Counted from the stretch's first letter, positions 1 to 12,119 are shown. The stretch is DNA of 64,000 nucleotides from Salvia splendens (GCF_004379255.2 NC_056050.1:13763410-13827409); one strand, 5' to 3'. Numbers and translations are program-made. Notes: generated by a model from the letters alone, not told the origin.

Positions 1-1927
1 GCCTCAAGAATTGTTGAAGAATCAAGATTATACTTTGTTTCTACCGTTTGCTTTTGATCAAGAAAGGTATAATTAAATTTCTTTTCCTCATCCTCTCCAT
101 TGAAACCTTGATTTTGATTCCATCATGTATATAATAAGTGTAGAGATGGTAGATCTAATATTTAATCAGGTGGGATTGATGGTTGCATGAAAAAAAAGAA
201 TATGTATATGCATTTAGGTTGTTTATGAATGAACTTGTGGATGATTTGTGGTGAATGCTATGTGAATATATGAGAATATGATAGTGAGATCTTTTTGAAG
301 CATGATTATGTGTAGGAAGTATGAATATATATGTTGGGATGAATATTTGATAAACCCTAATTCGAAATTTGGAAGTATGACAACTGTGGTATTCGGACAG
401 TAGATTCCGACGTGTGTTTTACTGACCAAACGATCTTATTTTGGTGCGAAATTTTAACTGAGTAAACTTCAAGGTGTCTTCTGTGTTGTGTGTGAATATC
501 AGCCTTTTTGGTCAAAAGATGAATGTTTAATGAATTATTGAAGTCGATTACGCAGTTCTGTCAGAATTTGTATTCTCGACCAGTGAGTTTCGTTTTTGGT
601 TTGACCGACCTAAACATGTGATTTTGATGTGAAATTTTAACTGGATGACCTTTGATGTGTATACTGGGTTGTGGCAAAATTTCAGCCCCAACGGAGGTAG
701 GATGGATTTTTAATGATTTTTACAAAACGACTGCGCTTTGAATGATATACATGATGATCTATGTTGTTAAGCTTTGAATGATATACATGATGCTTATGTG
801 TTAAGGAACCCATTCTATGATGTAGTGATGTGTTGTGCGTTGATGTATGCTATGGTGTGTTTCCTTATGTTGATAAAACGAATTGATGGAAAAGGGAAAC
901 GTTGGGGACATGTATGATTTTGAGTCGATAATTGAGACAAATTTATGATACACATAAATTTTAAAGGTGATAACTCGCGCTCTCAGCGTGATAGCAAGGG
1001 GAAGAAAGTACTTGAGATCTAAGCCATCGAGGTGGGCTTTCTTTTAAATAAGGAAAATGTCCTAAATGTTTTATCGATGGGAATGAAATTGTGTTTATCA
1101 TTCCTTGTTTGATTTTAACGCGCTTATCTGATATGGCTTTATGCCATTATTATCTAAATCGAATTCGGGTCCTCGTAGGGCCGTAAACCCTACTTGGATT
1201 AGTGTATACCTATGGTAGACTGTGTGCTAGCGTACGGGCTGGCCAGTCTAACGACTTGGTTTGTGGCCACATTTCAAGTCATGTATTGGCAGATATGGCT
1301 AACGTCTATGGGAAAATGACTGATCAGTCGACTTTTACAATGGGAAATGATTTTGAGTGCCTCGGGCCTTTCTAAAGATAAAACCCCGATGGTTACTTAT
1401 GTATGGCATGATAAATAATACTTTTATTGAAAATGTTTTCGGCATGAGTCCACTGAGTATTATTATAGTACTCAGCCCTGCATGTGTTTTCCTTATGTGC
1501 AGGTTGAGCGGCGACGAGCGGTTGGCGGTGTTGAGCAAATTAATTAAAATCATGAGACTGTCTTGAAACTCCGAGTGTCGTCGTGTCTTCACACATGACT
1601 TCACTTTTCTCTTGGATGCTTCCGCTAAAACATGATTACTCTTATCTTTGGGTTGGTACTGAAACTATTGGATTCTTGTTAGGGATATTGAGACATGTTA
1701 CGTTTTGGATTATTTCAAGCCTTGCCATTTTGACCTAAAATATGATAGTCATTCTTCATTGGGTTTCATTGCTAAAGCGCGACCTTCTTTTCTTATACTT
1801 AATTGTTCATTTATTTTCTTGGTCAAACCCCTTTTTATAAAACCCTAGCCCTTTTCTTTGATTGCATTTAAGTCCTGTTAAGTCACGATCGCCGCATTTA
1901 TTATACCCTAGAAGGGCGGTCGTGACA
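1..1927 (+). repeat. 5' LTR of element A (3' two thirds only)
   Basis: This stretch aligns with 21905-23813, the 3' LTR, at high identity. It ends in GTCGTGACA directly before the primer binding site. The first roughly 1.0 kb of the LTR lies left of the window. It contains degenerate tandem units of about 170 bp (about 400-740) and a double hairpin at 1453-1503. Both features are shared with the LTRs of element B. The open reading frames inside it are not conserved as proteins and I do not call them. Confidence 0.93.
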
Positions 1928-1930
1928 GTT

Positions 1931-1943
1931 TGGTATCAGAGCC
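1931..1943 (+). other. Primer binding site of element A (tRNA-iMet type)
   Basis: TGGTATCAGAGCC lies three bases after the LTR end. It is the usual plant LTR-element sequence complementary to the 3' end of initiator tRNA-Met. Confidence 0.93.
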
Positions 1944-3773
1944 TCAGTTCTTTCCGCTCTGGACCCAAGAGCCTTGTTGAGTCAAAGTTTATTCACGTCT
2001 AAATTTACTAATTGATAACCATCGAAGGCTCAACACAACGACTCGTCTCCGCCCAACCACGAAGAATGAGGTAACAAGCGTTTCGATAAGTTTGATCTGA
2101 ACCTGTGAAATGTTGGAAAGTGTGATGGAGATATTCCTCTGGTGGAAAATGAAATTATTTCAATGGGAATCGAAGATAATATGACGTCTTTGAAAATGTT
2201 GTTTGGAAGTGTGGGATTATAAAAATACATGGATATGAAATTGCTTAATACGACTATGCCAAAAATGATGAATACTGTTGTGCACACCCCGATAAGGAAA
2301 ATCGGCGAATATGTGATTGGAATTCTATGAGTTTGGATAGATGAAATTCTAAATGATTGAAAATTACATGAATTGTGAAACGTGAAGTATGAGTGTGATT
2401 ACTTGATTATACTATGAAACAACACCTGTGAAAAATAAGTAAATACTATGGCTTTTGGAAAATGTTGTGAAGATATGAACCGGGAGACACTATGAGATTA
2501 TACAATTGCTTTTATTTAACAGTGAGCCATGATGGCGTTGAATGTGCTGGGTATTGAAGTATGATTTTGAACTTGTATTGGTTGATGTTGAGATTTGCTA
2601 TTACGTCCACGAAATTGCAAAATTTACTTGAAGAAAATACATGTTGCTTCCAGGAATGACAAAATTTTATGCCTAGGCGGTTAAAATTTCATGACTATGA
2701 AACTGTGAAATGCAAAGCATGATACGCGTGTAGTTGCGAGTTGTGATTGTGATACAGATGAGCATGAACTGCATGATTTATGAAATGCGATTCCATGGAT
2801 GATTGATTGACTGAGTGTTGCTATTCACATACATTAATGTACGATGTTTGTTATGCTATGGAACACCAAATGATTTATACGAATAAATGTGTTGATTGTA
2901 CAATATATGGATGACGTTTATGTGGTGAAAATTTATGACCGATGAAGTATGAGGTATTGTGTAGAACCACTATTAAAGTGAAATGTGGAACTTTTGAACT
3001 TCTTTGCGAACGTAGGAGCCATATGAAGCTTGAGTTAGGTAATGATCAAATATACGTTGAAGTACTAGACTTCAAGCTATACTTGAAATTATAGAGTGCC
3101 TACGAGGTAGGCCAGACTGAATGTGCTAGAACTTAGTTGTAAGTTGACAACTGCAATATCACTTTCCTGAGTGATAAAACCAATGAAAGTGTATATTTTG
3201 AACTTTAGTGTATCCTCACAATGGCGAGATCATACCTAAGATCTAATAAAACTATGCAGTCTTGCATACCATGCCAAAGTGGCGATGCGACACAAGTACG
3301 ACGACGTTTACGACACTTCAAGGCCATGTGTGCAATGGCAATGCATTTCGAAAACTACGTGGCATGGCAAGAAGACTTTGAAGATGCGACCATAAAAATA
3401 GTTATTAATTTCGACGATACGATGAATCTCAACTTGGAATCCACGATTTCATAGAACGATGTTACCATGTTCAGGCTCGCGAAAATGTGCGAGGGAGTGC
3501 GACCCTCGTAGCTAGAATGAACGTTTTACTTTCAACAATACTTACTTGGATTCTAAGTTCCTTTCGGGACGTTTTGAATAAACGTGAGCCCTTGTCTATT
3601 TAAACACCTTGGTTGGCTCCCAATTTGCAAGTAATGTCCATTATTTTTTTCTCTATATCGAGTCATGACACACTTGTCTCGAAAGTTTGTGTTTGCCTTT
3701 GTAACGTTGGATAGCTTGATTGAGTAGTCTCCTTTGATTCATCATTCATAAGGACAATATTTTGACCTTAGGA
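1944..3773 (+). other. Element A leader, no recognisable gag
   Basis: This AT-rich stretch follows the primer binding site. Positions 2025-2412 recur at 31899-32272 behind the truncated LTR of element A', so at least that part is a family leader. The only open frame of note (3221-3454, 77 codons) resembles no gag or other protein known to me. In element B the gag core starts about 1.45 kb after the LTR; here no such domain is visible. The stretch resumes at 9155 after the nested insertion. Confidence 0.7.
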
Positions 3774-3778
3774 ACTTC

Positions 3779-5291
3779 TGATGCACTATTTATTAGCACT
3801 AAAAATACCTGCAAGCATACAGGGTAGATCTAGTATAGCTAAAGGTCAGTACCGGATATCGAACACAGGGAATAAGATTGCAACTGACTACCATATACTA
3901 AGCGTCATATACTATCTAGAGACACGTGATTTTTGGGTTGATTAATTAAACTAGATTGAAAGAAATAAACAAAAAAAGGAAAACATAAAAAGAAATAATA
4001 CAAAGCAGGCTTAAGAATGTAGAATTTTAGGATCCAAAAACACAATCGACTTCCTTGAATTACGGTCTCCAGAGCTATTAAGTCGATCACAATTATAGAT
4101 TAAACCCCCTCCCGAGGTGAGAAACCTGTAGATTAGGTGATAGGATTGAAGTCCCCTTCTAACCCTTAAACCCCTAACTCCTAAAAGCATATAAGATCAA
4201 AGACCTCACTCAAAACCTCAACTCTCCCGAGTTCCATTGAATTAATGTGTGAATTATCCCTTTTTCCAAGTCAATTATTTCGTCTCCCGAGTACTCTAAT
4301 CAACTCTAACATGTATTCAAGAGGTAGCTAATCAATTGAACATAGAAAGCACCAGATAAATCAAATAACTGCAATAGCTAACAAGGAAAATCAATCGAAT
4401 ATCTATACCAAAAATTCTACAAAAGATGTTCTGCTCATAGACAAGTAAGAACTACAATTAAAGTACGAGACATGAAAGAAATTGATAAAACCCAAGGTTG
4501 AATCTTCAATCTTCAGTCTTCTCTTGCCTGGATCTGCAGAGCTCCGCTCCAATGGAAGATGGATGAATTATGTGTTTATTATGGAATGGAAAGAGGTGTA
4601 GAGATGGAGAAGGATTGGAGGCTCTGAGATAATGATTATGAATTAGGTTCAGAGGTATTTATAAACTGGAAAAAGGTTTATTTTTGATAAATTTCGTGCC
4701 CTACAAGAAATAGGAGAGATTTGGCTTCACAATATAATACTCGCTCCGTCCCGTGCTACTTGCACTTATTTCCTTTCTGGGCGTCCCAAGTTATTTGCAC
4801 TCTTTCCATTTTTAGTAACAATTATCTCCTACAGCCGTAATTGTTGACTTTGTCTATCACTCATTCCTTAATCTCCATGCCCAAAAGGAAAGGTGCGACT
4901 AACCCGGGACGGAGGGAGTAATTTCTTTTCTTCCATGAATTTCCGCCAGATTTTGACTGCACTGCACGATGTTTGTAAAATGGCCATAACTTTCTCCAGA
5001 ACTCCGATTTAGATGTTTAAGGTATCCACGCGAAGGTCTTTCGAAGACGAAGAGACTGGTATCTAGTAGGCACTGATTGGACTTCAAAATCGCTTCCAGA
5101 ATGGGCTCGAACAGAGGCTGCTGCACTTTGGCCTTTTTTCACATTTTTCTATCTTTTTCTATCATTTATCAACAAACACGTCAAAAATACCAAATGTATA
5201 ACATATGCAATTTAAGAACATAATTTGCATGATTGACATTTAAAACAAGTCAAATCTAGTCCTTAAGAACATGCAAAATCTGTGTTTGTCA
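3779..5291 (-). repeat. 3' LTR of the ACTTC element, carrying a MITE
   Basis: At 1513 bp it is 181 bp longer than its partner. The whole difference is the MITE at 4740-4918 plus its TA duplication. Otherwise the copies differ only by scattered substitutions. Confidence 0.92.
4740..4918. mobile_element. Stowaway-like MITE (Tc1/mariner type), TSD TA
   Basis: The ends are CTCGCTCCGTCCC and GGGACGGAGGGAG, an inverted pair matching the Stowaway end I know (CTCCCTCCGTCCC). TA lies on each side (4738-4739 and 4919-4920). The partner LTR near 8775 has a single uninterrupted TA site, so the boundaries are exact. It has no coding capacity. Confidence 0.95.
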
Positions 5292-5305
5292 ACTCCCCCA
5301 AACTT
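5292..5305 (-). other. Polypurine tract of the ACTTC element
   Basis: On the minus strand AAGTTTGGGGGAGT directly precedes the 3' LTR, which starts TGACAAACAC. This is the expected place and composition for priming plus-strand DNA synthesis. Confidence 0.8.
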
Positions 5306-7796
5306 AATTATTTGTTTGTCCTCAAACAAAACAAGAGAAAAACTACTAAAGAAACACGGATGCTAAGAACTAGACTTCATAGTTGCCTCAAAAATTGTAA
5401 CAAGAAATGAAGAGTTTGACAAGAATACAAATCAAATCAAGCAAAGCTTATTAGTGTATTTTCATTACTAGCTCGTTGATCACCTTGAAGTACATGCGCT
5501 CACAAGTGTTTAGAATGTGTTTATCACTCACTCTCAAAGTGTATAAGGTAAAGAATATATGCTCTCAGATCATGCAACATGCAAAGTTTACCACAGGCTT
5601 GCTCGATGTCTAATCCCTCCTCTACTTTATGTGATTAAAATCAAAAATCCGAAAGGTCTTTATTTTCGGTTATAATGTAGGCTTTTTGGTAAGGTGAGGA
5701 AATATGGCTAAAAAGTGACTAATCCCAGACATAGCAAAAGTGATCAATTTCTACTACATCAAACATAGCACTGCACCAACAATTCGAATCTCAGTAAATT
5801 CTAGACTTTGTCTAAATTTCTTCTCACTTCCCAAATTCCATTGATTTTTTTTTCTTTTCATTTTTTTCTTTCTATGCACAACCAATTATCTCATTCAAAT
5901 CACAAATGTCTATGCACTTTTCACAAGTAAGCCACTACTTTTCTTTCTACCTTATCTCTCCAACTCTTTTCATAAGATATGAACTAACTTTCTCCAAGAG
6001 TGTATGAATATTCCCCCTTTATTTAGCTTCCAAAGAAAAAGGCTTTAAAGGCTCAAAATGGCTAGCTAGGGAAAAATATTTTGAGTAAGGTCAATAATTA
6101 GGATATATAAAGTAGCTAAGAAGGATGGCCTAACGTCCTCTTTTATCATTTAAACACTTTGCAGACTTAAGCAGACTAGGAGCAAGTTCTAGAAACAAAT
6201 ACATGAATACAGATAAATCACACAAGAAAGAAATTTATGGCTTAAGTCTCACAAGGTATAAGCAAGATTCAAGGCAAACAAGCAATTCATTATTTATGCA
6301 TATTTTCACTAAACCTTCAAATCAATGCATCAAGTCAACTTAATCAACACATAAACGAACTTTTAATCATAGGCAACTCAGTCTGATGTGCCTAAACATG
6401 AGTATTTCTAAATTTTCTATGTTATGGTCATGACAAGATTCACCTCGGGATTATTAAAAAAAACTAACAAAAATAAGCAAAAACAACTAAACTCACGGTC
6501 CACCACTTCATCCCCCAAACTTATTCAAAACTACGTTAAGAATAAGTTTGCAAAGTCTGTGGAGAGGTGAGTAAACTAAGAAAACAAATCAAACTTAATA
6601 AAAAAATAACAATGTTGGGTTGCCTCCCAACAAGCGCTTGGTTAACGTCTTTAGCTTGACGTTCTTTGAGGCTCATAAAATATCCCCCATTCTCGGGATT
6701 TTCTTTGGGATGCCTTATGTACCTACAATTTCGCAATGTGAGCATAGAATGAAGAAAATTATAGTAGAGTACAATGCATAACATGTGGCAATCCCCTAAA
6801 CTTTAATCATATCAAGGCTTAAAATATGCAAATCAAATTATCTACCTTAACATGATCATTTTCATCCCCCGTAATATTCTCTATCCCCCAATTAATTACA
6901 AAAATTTTCAACAATAGACCAAGATCACTCAAAACAATTTAAGCTCCTAAAAACACAATTAATGCAAGATAAAATAGCCTCGCAATGCTATGAACATGAA
7001 CTATGTGTATCAACAATCAAGCCAAAGTGATATTCAATTTTCATCCACCAAAGACCAAACATACCCAAGCACACCCAACAACTATTTCTTGCAAATATCC
7101 AAAACTCACAAATTCACCAAAAATAAATCCAAATTAAATCGTCACTCATCAAACTCCTATCCAAACTCCCAATATATATATCAACAACAAAGTCATTCAA
7201 TGAAAGAATTCAAGATCAAAGCTCAGAAATTAAAAGAGAACGTACCTTGTGTTAATTGACAGCTAAGCACATGAATAATTGGTAGAGTACAAAGAATTTG
7301 CTTAAGTGATGTGAATTTGAAGTGTGTGTGGGTGATTTACGTGGAGAAAATAAAATAAAAATAGAGGGAATGAGGTTCTAGTTTTTCTCTTTTTTAAAGA
7401 TTTTCTTTAAGAAAAAAAAGCGAAGAATAAGAAGTAAAAAAAAAGAAAAAAAGGAAAAATTCAAACGGGAAAAGAAAAAAAAATTTAAGAAAAGAATTTT
7501 TTTTACTTTTATTTTATTTAACTTAAGCTCTACGGAGGAGAAAACCAACGGTAAAAAATAACAAAAACAAGAGAGTAAGCATATTTTATATCTCACCCAC
7601 ACTCTACGGAGTATATCAAATGTTGTAGCAGATAATTGCATCTTCCATAGGAGCGCAGAGTAATCCACTGTTATGCTTCGTGCTCCTTGCAAAACAAATA
7701 AAATAAAAACAATTAAAACAAAACTATACAAAATATTACACTCCAAATTAGTATTATCAACCGTTCTATAATATCAGCTTAAAGCAATAATATTCC
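5306..7796 (-). other. Internal region of the ACTTC element, non-coding
   Basis: About 2.5 kb, very AT-rich, with pyrimidine-rich and purine-rich runs (5847-5875 and 7379-7510). No open frame resembles a retroelement protein on either strand; the longest (7378-7746, minus) is low-complexity Phe/Lys sequence. It probably serves as RNA leader and packaging sequence. Confidence 0.75.
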
Positions 7797-7814
7797 CAGG
7801 CAACGGCGCCAAAA
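7797..7814 (-). other. Primer binding site of the ACTTC element
   Basis: The minus strand reads TGGCGCCGTTGCCTGGGA a few bases after the LTR end. This closely resembles the TGGCGCCGTTGCCGGGGA site that I associate with Ogre/TAT gypsy elements (tRNA-Arg type). The tRNA assignment comes from memory. Confidence 0.75.
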
Positions 7815-7817
7815 ACT

Positions 7818-9149
7818 TGATGCACTATTCATTAGCACTAAAAATACCTGCAAGCATACAGGGTAGATCTAGTATATCTAAAGGTCAGTACCGGATATCG
7901 AAAACAGGGAATAAGATTGCAACTGACTACCATATACTAAGCGTCATATACTATCTAGAGACACGTGATTTTTGGGTTGATTAATTAAACTAGATTGAAA
8001 GAAATAAACAAAAAAAGGAAAACATAAATAGAAATAATACAAAGCAGGCTTAAGAATGTAGAATTTTAGGATCCAAAAACACAATCGACTTCCTTGAATT
8101 ACGGTCTCCAGAGCTATTAAGTCGATCACAATTATAGATTAAACCCCCTCCCGAGGTGAGAAACCTGTAGATTAGGTGATAGGATTGAAGTCCCCTTCTA
8201 ACCCTTAAACCCCTAATTCCTAAAAGCATATAAAATCAAAGACCTCACTCAAAACCTCAACTCTCTCGAGTTCTATTGAATTAATGTGTGAATTATCCCT
8301 TTTTCCAAGTCAATTATTTCGTCTCCCGAGTACTCTAATCAACTCTAACATGTATTCAAGAGGTAGCTAATCAATTGAACATAGAAAGCACCAGATAAAT
8401 CAAATAACTGCAAGAGCTAACAAGGAAAATCAATCGAATATCTATACCAAAAATTCTACAAAAGATGTTCTGCTCATAGACAAGTAAGAACTACAATTAA
8501 AGTACGAGACATGAAAGAAATTGATAAAACCCAAGGTTGAATCTTCAATCTTCAGTCTTCTCTTGCCTGGATCTGCAGAGCTCCGCTCCAATGGAAGATG
8601 GATGAATTATGTGTGTATTATGGAATGGAAAGAGGTGTAGAGATGGAGAAGGATTGGAGGCTCTGAGATAAAGATTATGAATTAGGTTAAGAGGTATTTA
8701 TAAGTTGGAAAAAGGTTTATTTTTGATATATTTCGTGCCCTACAAGAAATATGAGAGATTTGGCTTCACAATATAATAATTTATTTTCTTCCGTGAATTT
8801 CCGCCAGATTTTGACTGCACTGGGCGATGTTTGTAAAATGGCCATAACTTTCTCCAGAACTCCGATTTAGATGTTTAAGGTATCCACGCGAAGGTCTTTC
8901 AAAGACGAAGAGACTGGTATCTAGTAGGCACTGATTGGACTTCAAAATCGCTTCCAGAATGGGCTCGAACAGAGGCTGCTGCACTTTGGCCTTTTTTCAC
9001 CTTTTTCTATATTTTTCTATCATTTATCAACAAACACGTCAAAAATACCAAATGTATAACATATGCAATTTAAGAACATAATTTGCATGATTGACATTTC
9101 AAACAAGTCAAATCTAGTCCTTAAAAACATGCAAAATCTGTGTTTGTCA
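7818..9149 (-). repeat. 5' LTR of the ACTTC element
   Basis: This 1332 bp copy is the upstream LTR on the minus strand because the primer binding site adjoins its lower-coordinate end. It matches 3779-5291 closely but lacks the 181 bp MITE insertion, so it records the empty site. Confidence 0.92.
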
Positions 9150-9154
9150 ACTTC

Positions 9155-10084
9155 CGTCATTGAACTTCATTCCTAAGGTTGTTTGCAGTTATGACCTTTA
9201 GTATGATCACACGTCCAGACATGTTTTCTTCAAAGAATGGAATATTATTCTTGGAACTACTGGTTCACCTCTTTATTTTTTAACCATGTATGTGACAAGT
9301 TCTTTCTTGCAGAAGTGAAATTCTTTTTAGCTCGGTTTCACTATATATATTGTTTCATACTCAATGATTTTTCTTTCTGCAACACCAAGTTAAGGCTATC
9401 CTGTTCTCTTCTTCCTTAACGGGTTGATCGTGTTAAATTTCTGAAAAGTTCCATTAACTTTGAGTTGTCTTTAACAAACCCACGAACCCATTGATGTGAT
9501 TTCATCTTTTCCAATAACATGATGTTGTTGAACCATCATTTGTACTACTTCATGACATTTTTCCATGTTTCTAAATCCTACCGCGAGTGATTATTTTAGG
9601 CCTTGACATGTTTGAACGATATCCTTCATTGCTGTCCGGAATTTTGCAAATTGTGATCTAGCAGTCGGCTATGGAATTTGAGAATTTTTGCAGTTTCATC
9701 CTGTTTCCATGACCTATCTCATGTTCTTCCGAGTTCTCATCAGAAGTAAATTCTCTAAGCTCTATGAGTTTTATTTGATACCTCTAAACCATTTAATTCT
9801 CAGAATGGACGGGTTGAGTCTAATGAAACTCAATCATTGCATTGTTTTTTTTTTTGTTTTTTTTTTCTGAATCATTGCATTGTTGTTCTTGTTTCCTTGA
9901 TTAATTTTGGAGCCTTCCCGACTAAAGACATCCTTAGCAATGTTGCAACAATTTGAAATCTGTTCATATACAAGTAAGAGTGTTGGGTCAAATTTCGAAT
10001 CCTTGATACTAGACGGTAGGGAAATGCAGTAGTCGACTCGTATATACACAAGGAATAAGTTTCTATAGTCAGACATGCTAAAAA
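9155..10084 (+). other. Remainder of element A leader, no recognisable gene
   Basis: This continues the sequence broken at 3773. It is T-rich and holds several short open frames (for example 9237-9419 and 9688-9870) without recognisable domains. A poly(T) run flanked by 15 bp direct repeats lies at 9832-9884. Gag coding resumes abruptly at about 10085, so the gag core has been deleted or replaced. Confidence 0.6.
9832..9884 (-). repeat. Poly(A) stub flanked by 15 bp direct repeats (extremely truncated retroposon?)
   Basis: AATCATTGCATTGTT occurs at 9832-9846 and again at 9870-9884. Between them lie only 23 bases, nearly all T. On the minus strand this is a poly(A) tail between a perfect 15 bp duplication, as expected for LINE-type priming that stopped almost at once. 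Replication slippage is the alternative. Confidence 0.5.
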
Positions 10085-10576
10085 ATGACACACCACTCCC
10101 GGGAGAAAAGGAAGTGGGATGATTCTCGGACTCCATACGACGGAAATCGGTACCAGTCGAGTCAGCATCGATCTCAACACGGAGGAGGACAACATACTTC
10201 TAGTCAGAAAGGAGACTACCGATCCAGGGCACCACAGTGCAACGTGTGCTCTAAGTATCAGTTCAGAGAATGTCGACATCAAAACGTTACCAAGTGTTAC
10301 AACTGCGGAGGGAATGGTCACTTCTCTAGGAAGTGTCCGAGCAAGAAGGAAGGATCGGGATCGAGGCATAACAATCAAGGATCCCGTCAGCAACCAAGGG
10401 CACCGCAGGGTTAATCGAGAGGAAATCGCGACCAGCCGTCACGACAACAACCCCACCGCCCAAGACTTCCGACTCAAGCTAGAGTGCACGCGTTGGAACA
10501 AAAACAACCAAAGATGGAGCGAGGTGATCGCGAAAAAGGAAACCTGATTGGGAAGGGCGAAATTCTCGGCACTCCT
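10085..10576 (+). pseudogene. Element A gag, C-terminal part with zinc knuckle
   Basis: The frame from 10085 begins in the Lys/Arg-Trp region that precedes the knuckle in element B gag. It contains a CCHC knuckle, CYNCGGNGHFSRKC, and a basic, Gln-rich tail. A preceding Cys-rich stretch (CNVCSKYQFREC) also matches the element B gag layout. A TAA at 10412-10414 ends the frame; related sequence continues to 10576, where a copia element starts. The N-terminal gag domain is absent. In an intact element this protein would form the particle and bind the RNA. Confidence 0.85.
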
Positions 10577-12119
10577 TATTGGGGTTTTGGTGCCCCTTGC
10601 ACAGCGGAAGACTTGTACAAAACAAATAAATCAGACGTAGGATCTATCTGACAGATTATGAGATTAATCAATTCACATGTTAACACAGAATTGCATGCTA
10701 GAACGCAAATAATTCATGCTTAAAGAATATAAATCCTAAATCATGAATTCTACGGTTTAGAGTTACCGATTTCATTCTCCAAATAATCGTCGATTGCTCG
10801 CGCCTTCTCCACATGATCTTCAATACTAGACCACAGATCTTCTGACTGGTGTCTCGAACTGTATTCCGACATCAGGGTGGGCTGATCTTATCGAAACACT
10901 AGGACTCGAATAAAGAAGACAGAACTTTCTCACGGAGGAGGAGCTACGAGAAATTTTCGTCCCCTACACTGTAGAGAGAGGGACAAAATTTTCCTCATAA
11001 AAATTGTGTTTTCTGTCTCTTTTATTCTCCTATTTATAATAGTTCATATTGGGCCCAGTCAAGGATCTATAGAAGGTTTTGGATATGGGCTCCCCCAATT
11101 AGCTTTTTATTAATTAAATTGAACCCACAATTTAATACAAGCTTATATTGGAATATTACGAGCAGCCACTACCGAAGTAATATTGAACTCCCCATACAAA
11201 TCCGAAATTATAAGTATTCCGAGTTTCCATTTTGTTTATTATTTATTTCTCGCGCTTAAGATATAAATGTCCATTAATTAATTAAAGTCTGATATGGACT
11301 TAATTAATTAACATCTTATTAATTCAAAGAGTGGACGTAGCAAGAAACACTTATTTATTATTCATGGAATAATTAAATTCCAACTGACCAGTTTCTGAAT
11401 AATAAAACCTTGTTCAAGCTCCTCTTGAGGACATTATCAAACGAGACTCACCTGGTGCACGATTCAACATAATAGCAATCCTAGCACCGCTAGATAATGA
11501 TCACCACTACCCAATATACCTGGATCTTTGGGTGACTAAAAACCCGCACCTTTGGTAAGTCAAAGTAGTAGATACTCAATGTCGTATGCTCAATGCTAAC
11601 GTATGTAGATTAAGAAATTAATTATCAAGACCTTATCTTTCTGTAGATAGCATAAAGACTCGTCTTGCTGTTAGATCCATTCAGTGCTATACCACACCAA
11701 CGCCATCTTATTTCAATAAGGCTTAGAAATAATCGTACTGACATTGCAACCTTTCACGATAGGTAACCAAAACCTATCTAGGTTGTGAAATTCTTCTTTT
11801 CTTTTGCAAAGCATTGCTTAGAACCGACTGTAGTACCTTAAAGTGAGCGCAGCCCACGACCAGTCTACTAAGCAAAAGACTTAGGCTTTGTTTACTTCTT
11901 ATGCATTTAAATGTTTATAAAACATCTTATAAACGCACAAGCAAACACAATGTAATAATATATTGATTCTATTCATGCAAACTGCTCGAATGATACTGAA
12001 TCGGGTCAAAAGTGGATTGTAGAGTTTTTCCGTACACAAGCAAGATTCTATTCGTGCGAACTTGATTCTATTCGTGCGAACTCGCTCGAAACATGCTTTT
12101 TAGTATACTAAACCTAACA
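10577..12119 (-). repeat. 3' LTR of the copia element
   Basis: 1543 bp, ending CCTAACA on the + strand (TGTTAGG as the minus-strand start). A TATAAATA box on the minus strand lies at 11031-11038. The solo LTR at 60576-61835 belongs to a related family: it shares the ends and the order of internal blocks. Confidence 0.9.

Larger units (their letters stand above)
3779..9149 (-). mobile_element. Non-autonomous LTR retrotransposon (LARD-like), TSD ACTTC
   Basis: Two long direct repeats (3779-5291 and 7818-9149), both starting TGATGCAC and ending TTTGTCA on the + strand, bracket 2.5 kb. The sequence ACTTC occurs immediately outside both ends (3774-3778 and 9150-9154), a 5 bp target duplication. 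The primer binding site and polypurine tract show that the element reads on the minus strand. No gag, protease, RT or integrase can be read in any frame, so it must borrow proteins. The primer binding site and a bulk-plant-repeat phrase around 6613-6650 (GGGTTGCCTCCCAACAAGCG) resemble Ogre/TAT-group gypsy elements as I recall them. The LTRs differ by only scattered substitutions apart from one MITE, so the insertion is fairly young. Confidence 0.9.

Noticed and set aside
3221..3454. 77-codon frame considered as the missing gag core of element A
   Set aside because: It contains none of the gag core features seen in element B and lies in a stretch with no supporting homologue in the window.
3905..4090. 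61-codon frame repeated at 7944-8129
   Set aside because: It lies within the LTRs of the ACTTC element, so the repeat is explained. The sequence is a low-complexity aromatic run without a recognisable domain.
6990..7259. 89-codon + strand frame considered as a small gene
   Set aside because: It is a Ser/Gln/Asn/Lys-rich frame in an AT-rich, non-coding interior and opposite to the element's sense.
9872..10393. 173-codon minus-strand frame
   Set aside because: It is the shadow of the gag zinc-knuckle region on the opposite strand; the + strand reading has a CCHC motif.
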